Source: a virus. From it: DNA of 35,024 bases. Each line of letters starts with the position of its first letter. The stretch's first letter is position 1. The translations under genes were made by a program, and so were the position numbers. The notes beneath the pieces were generated by a model that saw only the letters and a list, made by a program, of their open reading frames with translations, had not been told where the DNA came from and did not search any database. The stretch spans positions 1 through 35,024 of the IMG/VR virus record IMGVR_UViG_3300046170_000317; one strand, 5' to 3'. Of this stretch, positions 6,029-12,782 are shown piece after piece.

Positions 6029-7322
6029 GGTCAAATCCCTCTGGGGAGCTGAAGGCTCGAACCGAGGTCCGTTCTCCGGGCAGGGCGAGCAAGGTGGCTG
6101 GTATCAGTTCGGGCCGTGGGAAGACGGCTACCAGCGCAACCTCGAGATGCCCAGCGGCTTCGACGCTAAGAAGATACCGGCTGCGTATGCGTCGGTGATG
6201 GCTAATGCGCGCGCGGTGAGTCAATGCCCACCGAAGCACAAGCGCAAAGACTCTGAAGGCAAGACGGAGATCGTCGAGAACTCGGCTGCAGCTGCAGTGC
6301 TGCGTTCTCCCAATCCGTATGAGACCTTCGCCCAGTTCATATTGAACGCGACTGCGCAGATGCTTTTCGACGGCGAAGCATTTGTGCTGGTAACTCGGGA
6401 CGACGTTGGTCGACCTTTGCGTTTTGACCGCATGGACTCGCGGTCCTGCTCGCCGTATGTGCAAGACGGAGAGCTTTTTTATTCCGTAGGCTCGAACCCA
6501 TTCATCCCTTCTGAGATGGTGTACATGGTTCCTGCTCGCGAGGTTCTTCATCTGCGGCTGCTGACACCGCGTCACGTCCTGATTGGTGAGTCGCCGATCA
6601 AGGCTGCAGCTCTGGCAGCTGGTGTGAACGTCGCACTCAGCCGCAGTCAGGCTGCGTTCTTTGCCCAGATGTCGAGACCATCAGGGGCGCTCATGTCAGA
6701 GCAGATGTTGAACAAGGATCAGCTTGAGTCTCTGCGTGAGGCATGGGCGCAGCAGTCGCAGCGCATGGCGCAGGGTCACGTTCCGATTTTGGCTGGCGGT
6801 CTTAAATTCGAAAGCATGGGAATCACTTCGCAAGATGCGCAGCTGATCGAGGCGCAGCGGATGTCGATACAGGAGATCGCATCCGTTTACGGTACGCCGC
6901 TGCCGGTAATTGGTGATCTGTCGAACTCAACACTTTCCAACGCCGAGACTCTCGTCAGTCTCTGGCTTTCCATTTCCCTTGGCAGTTTGCTCGAGAACAT
7001 CGAGCAGAGTTTGTCCAAGATCTTTGACCTGCCAACGAACGAGAAAATCGACTTCGATGTTGCTGGTCTTTTGCGAACGGATTTCCTGACAAGGATCGAC
7101 GGTCTGACGAAGGCGGTACAGGGCGGTCTGTTCACTCCAAACGAGGCGCGAGCGCGCGAGGGTCTGCATGGTGTGGAGAACGGGGATGTCCCGATCGTCC
7201 AGCAGCAGATGGTTCCGCTCGGATTCAATCCTGTCGCAGAAGAGCCGGTGGCTGCACCAGCTGAAGATGTAGAGCGATCGGTTGTTGATCTCGAAGATTT
7301 TCGGAAGTGGATGAATGGATAA
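6012..7322 (+). CDS. Portal protein, HK97 family
   Basis: 436 residues from ATG 6012 (a GTG at 6003 is an alternative). The dodecameric portal sits at one capsid vertex, forms the DNA channel and docks the terminase. Family features include the N-terminal AAYASVMANARAVSQCP helix, the TAQMLFDGEAFVLV strand, the ESPIKAAALAAGVNVALSRS helix, a stem/clip region with RMSIQEIASVYGTPLPVIG, and the C-terminal GLFTPNEARAREGL followed by PVAEEPVAAPAEDV. In most HK97-like phages the portal precedes the protease; here it follows protease and capsid. Its end overlaps the collagen-like gene by eight bases (ATGGATAA). Confidence 0.93.
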   Translation: MSLLTKVKSLWGAEGSNRGPFSGQGEQGGWYQFGPWEDGYQRNLEMPSGFDAKKIPAAYASVMANARAVSQCPPKHKRKDSEGKTEIVENSAAAAVLRSPNPYETFAQFILNATAQMLFDGEAFVLVTRDDVGRPLRFDRMDSRSCSPYVQDGELFYSVGSNPFIPSEMVYMVPAREVLHLRLLTPRHVLIGESPIKAAALAAGVNVALSRSQAAFFAQMSRPSGALMSEQMLNKDQLESLREAWAQQSQRMAQGHVPILAGGLKFESMGITSQDAQLIEAQRMSIQEIASVYGTPLPVIGDLSNSTLSNAETLVSLWLSISLGSLLENIEQSLSKIFDLPTNEKIDFDVAGLLRTDFLTRIDGLTKAVQGGLFTPNEARAREGLHGVENGDVPIVQQQMVPLGFNPVAEEPVAAPAEDVERSVVDLEDFRKWMNG

Positions 7323-8679
7323 CAAAACACTCAAAGAACTTGCGAGTCACATTGGCTCGGAGATACGTGAACACGTAGGCATCGCTCACGATCGCATTGA
7401 CGAGCTGGCTGCAGATGTTGCTGCGCTGCCGGAGGTCCAGCATGGTCGCGACGGCAAGCATGGCGAACAGGGTGAGCGCGGAGAGAAGGGCGACCCCGGC
7501 GAAGCCATTGTCGGTCCGCAGGGAGAGCAGGGTCCACAAGGCGAATCAATTGTCGGACCGCAGGGGGAGAAAGGAGAGAAGGGAGATGACGGAGAGTCGA
7601 TCGTCGGACCCCAAGGCGAGCGCGGCGAGAAAGGTGATCCCGGCGAAAGTATTGAGGGAGCGCAGGGCGAGCAAGGGGTACAGGGTGAGAAGGGAGACAC
7701 GGGAGATACCGGCACTGGTATCGACGTTCCGTTCTGGTCCGCTGATGAGGTTTATCGCGAAGGCGTGGAAGTGCAGCATCACTTCGGTCAGTTCTTTCGC
7801 GCGAAGAAAGACACTGCTGAAAGTCCAGATGCCCCCGAGAGCTGGGAACGAGTAGGCAGTTCCGGGTTCAGACTGACCGGTCCGTTCTCGAAAGAGGCTG
7901 AGTATCGGGACGGCGACCTGTTCGTCAAAGATTTCGGTCTTTTCCTGCACAGCAGCGGCAAGTCGACCCTGATCGCTGGGCGCGGACCCGAGGGCAAGAA
8001 GGGTAAGGCTGGAGCCACTGGTCGTGACGGCAAAGACGGAGTCGACGGTCAGGACGGTCAGGACGGCGCTGATGGTTCTCTGATCGAAGCTCTCGAGCTG
8101 CGAGGTGCCAATCTCGTCGCCGTATTCAAGAATGCTGACGGAACGGTCAAGGATCACAGCGTATCTCTGGACCCGTTCCTGCAAACCGCAGCGCTCGTCA
8201 CCAAAGAGGCAGCTGCGACTGAGAAGAAGTCGATAATCGAAGAAGCTGACGAATACGTTCGGAAGCTCTGGAATAGTCTCAGCTCACACCTCGACGCAGA
8301 GGATGCCACGCCGATCAGTTTCTATCGCGGCATTTGGCGTATGGACGTCAGCTATCAGGTCGGCGATTGGGTTCGGTACGGTACCGAGGGTCTGATCTGT
8401 CGCAGAGCGAATACCGGGATTGTTCCTCACAACTATCCGACGTCGACTGTGGACTCGTCTGAGTATTGGCAGGCCATAACCGGACTGCCGAGCCACGGTG
8501 TCGGAACTGCTGGTAATGACTCTGGCGGCGGCAGCGGCGTCACACCTCTCGACGTGTTGGTCAAAGAGGGCGGTCAGGGCGGCACCAAGTTCAGCCAGTT
8601 CGCATCGACGTCTGGTGAGGGAATCACTGGCGTCGGAGTTCAAGGCGGCAAGAACGTGAAGTTCGAGCTGACCTACTGA
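7315..8679 (+). CDS. Collagen-like fibre protein
   Basis: 454 residues, likely a trimeric virion fibre. Residues about 44-138 are nearly uninterrupted Gly-X-Y triplets, rich in GEKGDPGE and GPQGEQGPQGE units, with a second short block around 222-248 (GKKGKAGATGRDGKDG). Between and after these lie two small aromatic modules (one near FWSADEVYREG, one near GIWRMDVSYQVGDWVRYG) that resemble chitin-binding CBM5/12-type folds. The C-terminal ~45 residues are Gly-rich beta. It starts inside the portal stop. The TGA at 8677 coincides with a frame change: related fibre sequence resumes at once in the +1 frame (GAT GCG GTC), so the present stop may truncate a longer protein. Confidence 0.85.
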   Translation: MDNKTLKELASHIGSEIREHVGIAHDRIDELAADVAALPEVQHGRDGKHGEQGERGEKGDPGEAIVGPQGEQGPQGESIVGPQGEKGEKGDDGESIVGPQGERGEKGDPGESIEGAQGEQGVQGEKGDTGDTGTGIDVPFWSADEVYREGVEVQHHFGQFFRAKKDTAESPDAPESWERVGSSGFRLTGPFSKEAEYRDGDLFVKDFGLFLHSSGKSTLIAGRGPEGKKGKAGATGRDGKDGVDGQDGQDGADGSLIEALELRGANLVAVFKNADGTVKDHSVSLDPFLQTAALVTKEAAATEKKSIIEEADEYVRKLWNSLSSHLDAEDATPISFYRGIWRMDVSYQVGDWVRYGTEGLICRRANTGIVPHNYPTSTVDSSEYWQAITGLPSHGVGTAGNDSGGGSGVTPLDVLVKEGGQGGTKFSQFASTSGEGITGVGVQGGKNVKFELTY

Positions 8680-9258
8680 TGCGGTCGCAGTCAATCCGAA
8701 TCCGTTCCGCAATGCGAAGAACGGCCAGTTCGCCGCGACGCCGAAAGAGCTTGAGAACATCAAGAACCAGCGCGACGTGAATGAGTTCCTGTATGAGCGG
8801 ATCGTTGACATCGAGGCTGGCGATATCGAGATCCCGCCCGGAACGATTGTCTCTGACACACCTCCCGCCGATCCCCGAGGAGGGTCAAGGCTGGTACGAC
8901 ACTGGCAGGCTCGAGCTGTTCGTGTATGCGAATGATGGCTGGTTCCCTTGCTCCCCATTGGGCGCTCGGATTGAGGAAGGCGAGATTGTACAGGCGCAGA
9001 TACTTGAGCGACTTGAGACCGGGGAGTCTAGGCAAGAGACCATCGCCAGCTGAGATCGTTCACGCATTAGGCGAGCAGAGTGCGATTGAGGGCCGGGTCA
9101 AAGTTGGCGAAGGCGTACAGCAAGAAATCAAAAGCGATCTAGTCACTCTTGAGAATAAGGTGAAGCAGATCGAGGGTGCGGTCGGTGAACATACGATCAA
9201 CTTCACTCAAAGCAATCAGACCCCGAGGCATGGCGAATTCAACCTTCTCGACGATGGT
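8678..9258 (+). pseudogene. Fibre segments in three successive frames
   Basis: No single reading frame covers this stretch, yet each frame in turn looks strongly coding. Frame a (8678-8875) reads DAVAVNPNPFRNAKNGQFAA and KNQRDVNEFLYERIVDI, a pattern I associate with phage fibre connectors. At GATCCCCGAG (8870-8879) coding moves +1 to frame b (8877-9050): GQGWYDTGRLELFVYANDGW, a small beta module seen elsewhere in this window. At AGC TGA G (9048-9054) it moves +1 to frame c (9052-about 9258): EIVHALGEQSAIEGRVKVGE and a coiled-coil stretch. Near 9258 it moves +1 again into the next feature. A continuous version would link the collagen-like protein to the downstream frame as one fibre of roughly 950 residues. 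Confidence 0.6.
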
Positions 9259-10165
9259 CATGCAGATGGTCTACCAGATCGAAGAAGCGGCGCACATTCA
9301 GATCAGCAATGTCGACGCTGACGGCTCGCCTGTCGCTATTGACCGGGTCGGGGTTGGCGATGTTATCCGTCTAGCGCATGGAATGACCGGCATGGCCGAG
9401 TTGCGAGTTACGAGTGCGTCGGATGGCTTCTTCAGTGTCACCAAGATCAACGGCGATCTCAGCGAGATGTTCGTCGGCCCATACGGGTTCGTCATGTTGT
9501 CGCAGTATGATCCTGCTGGCGTAGCGACTATCGCCTACGTTGACCAGCAAGATGAAGTCCTGCGTCAAGACACTCTGACCCTCAACGATTACTTTGAGCG
9601 TGTCACCGTGAAAACCGAAGGCGCCAACCAGCTTCCTGACGAAACTGATTGGAAGGTTAGGCAGCACAACTCAGAAGGTAAGAACAAAACACTAATACAT
9701 AGCGTTGGTGGTCGGCTTGGCGTTTATAACTTAAAGGAGCCAACCGAGTCACATCACGCGGCTACCAAAGGATATGTGGATTCCAAGTCTGACGGCGTCC
9801 CATCCAGACCACCCGGCCTCAAGTTCATGTGCAGCATCGTTAACTTGCCGAATGGGTATTTCCAGTGGTGGGTAAAGGAAAGCACGGGTAATCAGCACCT
9901 AGAGCTTGCCACCACAGATGGGGATGGCATCGCTTGGGGAACTAACACGCCGCGTGAAGATGTGAGGTACACCCATCATCAACCCTTCACTATCTGGGAG
10001 GTAGCAGATGGTGGATGGAAGATGAAGGTGACAGGCACTATCAGCAGGATCGATTTCCATCCTGATCACGCTCTTTGCTATGTCTCCAGCAAGACTGCCC
10101 TGAATGGAGGCAACTTCGCTAATGGGTCTGGGCCTTACTACATCACCATCGGGGGTGTCTTTTAA
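9230..10165 (+). CDS. Fibre protein segment (downstream part of a split fibre)
   Basis: About 311 residues from the in-frame ATG at 9230; the frame opens earlier but the convincing sequence begins near 9260 (MQMVYQIEEAAHIQISNVDA). It contains beta-rich repeats typical of fibre shafts (AELRVTSASDGFFSVTKING), then a segment DYFERVTVKTEGANQLPD and KEPTESHHAATKGYVDSK, a motif common near the ends of phage tail-fibre proteins. The C-terminus (FANGSGPYYITIGGVF) looks like a natural end. The sequence just before 9260 continues in another frame, so this is either the C-terminal part of a broken fibre or a product of reinitiation. The next gene overlaps the stop (TAATG). Confidence 0.7.
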   Translation: MANSTFSTMVMQMVYQIEEAAHIQISNVDADGSPVAIDRVGVGDVIRLAHGMTGMAELRVTSASDGFFSVTKINGDLSEMFVGPYGFVMLSQYDPAGVATIAYVDQQDEVLRQDTLTLNDYFERVTVKTEGANQLPDETDWKVRQHNSEGKNKTLIHSVGGRLGVYNLKEPTESHHAATKGYVDSKSDGVPSRPPGLKFMCSIVNLPNGYFQWWVKESTGNQHLELATTDGDGIAWGTNTPREDVRYTHHQPFTIWEVADGGWKMKVTGTISRIDFHPDHALCYVSSKTALNGGNFANGSGPYYITIGGVF

Positions 10166-10947
10166 TGAGCCTACCAAATAAACCGTGGAAAGACGGCGAC
10201 AAGTTCACCAACGAAGAGACAGGCGTTGAGTACACCTTCGATGGTGAGAAGTGGCTTGCCTCTGGTGGTGGTGAGGCTGATGACGCAACACTGGCATTGA
10301 TCAATGAGGTTGATCGCACTAGCCAAATGCGCGATGAAGTCCTCGACAGCAAGATAGACCAAGAGTCCGATTTAAACACTGTCGCCCATCTGAAGCTGGA
10401 GGATCAGATTCTGCGTTGTTACGCGTGGTCTGAGGGTGACAATGAAAGTCTCGAAAAAGAGCTGAAAGCGGTTGACGATGATTTGCAGGCGCAGATCACT
10501 GAGAACAAAGATGCCTCAGAGTCTGGTGACCGGCAGTTGCAGTCAGAGATCGATCAAGTTGCTCTGGCGCTTGAGACGCTACTGGTGCAACGCGAACACG
10601 GTCAGTGGACGTATGTCGGTTTCTCTGGCGATAACATCCCGCGCAACGCTGGTGAGTTTGCGCTGATCTCTGATGACCTGTCAGCGAACGACAACATCAT
10701 CACGTTGAACCAAGAAGACTTGAAGGGAATCACTCACGGCTTCGGCGATGTTGAAGTCGGCGACTACGTTGAGATCGTTGATTTTGATGAGCCGGGTTCG
10801 TATGCGCTCTTTGTAGTGACTAAAGCGCCAGAGGGAACGGGCATCGTCAACGTCGAGGTCGCGTTGAAGGATAAGGGTCAGAACATCCTGATCGGTGAGA
10901 AGTGCGAGATACGTTTCTTTCAGGTCAACGAGCAGGATATCAACTAG
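10165..10947 (+). CDS. Fibre protein with N-terminal beta module and coiled coil
   Basis: 260 residues. The opening 35 residues (PWKDGDKFTNEETGVEYTFD, ending in EKWLAS) are another copy of the short 'display' module seen in the neighbouring fibre genes. Residues about 45-140 are heptad-like coiled coil (DATLALINEVDRTSQMRDEV; ELKAVDDDLQAQITENKDAS). The C-terminal 120 residues are beta-rich (GEFALISDDLSANDNIITLN, DYVEIVDFDEPGSYALFVVT). It ends QVNEQDIN followed by TAG, and the natural continuation LDDLDARYLRLAGG is present one frame back (-1), so the stop at 10945 probably splits an originally longer protein. The start is coupled to the previous stop (TAATG) with a G-rich ribosome site. Confidence 0.7.
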   Translation: MSLPNKPWKDGDKFTNEETGVEYTFDGEKWLASGGGEADDATLALINEVDRTSQMRDEVLDSKIDQESDLNTVAHLKLEDQILRCYAWSEGDNESLEKELKAVDDDLQAQITENKDASESGDRQLQSEIDQVALALETLLVQREHGQWTYVGFSGDNIPRNAGEFALISDDLSANDNIITLNQEDLKGITHGFGDVEVGDYVEIVDFDEPGSYALFVVTKAPEGTGIVNVEVALKDKGQNILIGEKCEIRFFQVNEQDIN

Positions 10948-11552
10948 ATGATCTGGATGCTCGCTATCTTCGATTGGCTGGCGGCGAGATGGCAGGGTCT
11001 GCAACGCTCAAGGTTAATACGCTTGAGCCTGTCAATACGCCGATGATTCAGTACAACGGCGATCCAGACTCTACTCATGCGGCGGGTCTTATCAACCGCG
11101 AGATGATGAGACGTTACGTTGCGGCAGAGCTTGACAAGGCTCCCCAATCTAGCTCGCCAATGAGTGCAAAACTCATGGTGGGATTTCAAGTGTGGAGTGA
11201 AGGCCGACTGTCTGAAGGCTGTTTCAATATGCTGGATGAGAACAAACAGGTCACCTCTAAGGTTAAAGGCGCAAGGTTCCTTACGTTCCACATTATTCAA
11301 GGCTGGGATCATTGCGAGTGGATGAGTTATGCCTTGAGAGGCAAAGGGCAAATACATCTCATGGATAAGGACGGAAAGTATCTGCTGTCTAAGTTTGTAA
11401 TGGGCGCTGAAAAGCGCGAGGCGGGAAGCGGCGACGATCCTGTTGATGCGCTGTGGTTTTTTGAGCTAGAGGAATACGGCTTTGACGTTGATGTGACACT
11501 TAGCGGCAACTACTTCATTGAGTTTGATAGCTGTTTGGAGCAGACGGAATGA
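10902..11552 (+). CDS. Fibre protein continuation (-1 frame)
   Basis: The open frame begins at GTG 10902, but convincing fibre sequence starts near 10944 (LDDLDARYLRLAGGEMAGSA). This matches the motif commonly seen where fibre shafts enter their repeat region, continuing the preceding gene in the -1 frame. The segment TPMIQYNGDPDSTHAAGLIN and the beta-rich C-terminal domain (WSEGRLSEGCFNMLDENKQV, LSGNYFIEFDSCLEQ) look like a receptor-facing domain. If separately translated, an ATG at 10989 is the first good start after the shift. It overlaps the next gene by four bases (ATGA). Confidence 0.65.
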   Translation: MRDTFLSGQRAGYQLDDLDARYLRLAGGEMAGSATLKVNTLEPVNTPMIQYNGDPDSTHAAGLINREMMRRYVAAELDKAPQSSSPMSAKLMVGFQVWSEGRLSEGCFNMLDENKQVTSKVKGARFLTFHIIQGWDHCEWMSYALRGKGQIHLMDKDGKYLLSKFVMGAEKREAGSGDDPVDALWFFELEEYGFDVDVTLSGNYFIEFDSCLEQTE

Positions 11553-11833
11553 GCGCCACGATTGGAAGTCCCTTTCCTCCGAATCCGTCACCCGGAGATC
11601 TTCACTTCGACAACTTTCAGACAGGGGAGTTGTATGTTTTTTCGGAGACCGGCGTTTGGGTTTCCTGTTCTGGTGGCGGTGCAGCGGAGGTCACTACTGC
11701 TGACGTTGCACTCACCAACCCTCAGACCCGTGAGGGCGAGACGACTCAAGAAGACGCAAACAATTCATTTCACTCACGCCTCGCTGTACTGGAAGACACT
11801 ATCGTCGGCGGCATTTATGGAGCAGCAAAATGA
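11549..11833 (+). CDS. Small fibre-module protein
   Basis: 94 residues, intact, ATGA-coupled to both neighbours. Residues 5-48 (FPPNPSPGDLHFDNFQTGEL, then YVFSETGVWVSC) are a stand-alone version of the short beta module that opens other fibre genes here. The rest is a helical tail (TQEDANNSFHSRLAVLEDTI) that could trimerise. It may be a fibre adaptor or decoration subunit; no named family is claimed. Confidence 0.65.
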   Translation: MSATIGSPFPPNPSPGDLHFDNFQTGELYVFSETGVWVSCSGGGAAEVTTADVALTNPQTREGETTQEDANNSFHSRLAVLEDTIVGGIYGAAK

Positions 11834-12771
11834 CAACCATTGTTAGTAAGTACGGATACGGTCAGCCAGCTAACACCGAGCTGGCGAAAGGTGAGATCGG
11901 TATCGATCTGCAGAACAGCGCAATCTATACGTCAACAGACGGGTCCGACATCATAGCGCTTGGCATCACCGAAGTTCAGTGGGGCGACATCATCGGTGTG
12001 CCGCCAGAGCTGATCGTTGGTGGTGACGGGTACGTCGATCTCAGCACTCTCGAAGAGGCAGTCGTAAAGAACGCGGGAGACATCGCGGCGCTGCAGGCCA
12101 CGGTGGGACAGGTTCAGTCAGATTTGGCAGACGCCATTGCAGACATCGCGGTCAACGCAGCAGCCATTGGCGTCAACGCAGAAGCGATCTCTGATAACGC
12201 ATCAGCGATCTCTGCCAACACTGGAAACATTAACTCGCTGAACAGTCAGATCAATGACTCGCCGAATGGCCTTGTCCATCTGATCGCTGCGAACACGACT
12301 CAGCACGAAGCAAACGCTTCAGAGATCGCCGCGCTTTGGTCCGCGCTTGGCGATGCTCAAACAGGTCTGGTACTTGGCGGCAAGTACGACGCCAAAAACA
12401 ACATGGTTGTTGGTAACCCCACACCAGAAGGGGCAGAGGCTGGATTGGTAGAAGGTCAAAACCTGCCGATCGATGATAAGACCAAAGGCATATACGTCAT
12501 CGTGACTGTGGGCGGCGAGCTTGAGGGAATCGAAGCAAATCCCGGGACAAGCGACAGTCACAAGTCAAACGGGGATATGGCCTACCCCGGCGATTGGCTT
12601 TTGTCAGACGGTCAGCATGGTTGGATTCTTATGGACTTTCACACCGATGCGACTGAGTGGGGAATGATCGGTGGAGATGTCACTGCCCAGACTGATTTGA
12701 TGGATTACCTGTCAGACACCTATCTCGCAAAAGATGGGGTGATCGACGGCGGCACTTACGCGGCAGTCTGA
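11830..12771 (+). CDS. Fibre protein with tropism-determinant-like N-terminus
   Basis: 313 residues. Residues 1-45 (KYGYGQPANTELAKGEIGID, then AIYTSTDGSDIIALG) resemble the N-terminal domain of phage tropism-determinant and tail-fibre proteins, whose hallmark is a GEI.ID...LYT pattern. Residues about 75-180 are a long Ala/Asn/Ile coiled coil (DLADAIADIAVNAAAIGVNA, ISDNASAISANTGNINSLNS). The C-terminal part is globular and ends TYLAKDGVIDGGTYAAV. It is coupled to the preceding stop (ATGA) and is intact, unlike the fibre genes before it. Confidence 0.75.
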   Translation: MTTIVSKYGYGQPANTELAKGEIGIDLQNSAIYTSTDGSDIIALGITEVQWGDIIGVPPELIVGGDGYVDLSTLEEAVVKNAGDIAALQATVGQVQSDLADAIADIAVNAAAIGVNAEAISDNASAISANTGNINSLNSQINDSPNGLVHLIAANTTQHEANASEIAALWSALGDAQTGLVLGGKYDAKNNMVVGNPTPEGAEAGLVEGQNLPIDDKTKGIYVIVTVGGELEGIEANPGTSDSHKSNGDMAYPGDWLLSDGQHGWILMDFHTDATEWGMIGGDVTAQTDLMDYLSDTYLAKDGVIDGGTYAAV

Positions 12772-12782
12772 GGATTTAGAAC

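Noticed and set aside
7440-7715. CRISPR-like or tandem repeat array
   Set aside because: The periodicity comes from Gly-X-Y codons of the collagen-like protein; there are no constant repeats with unique spacers.
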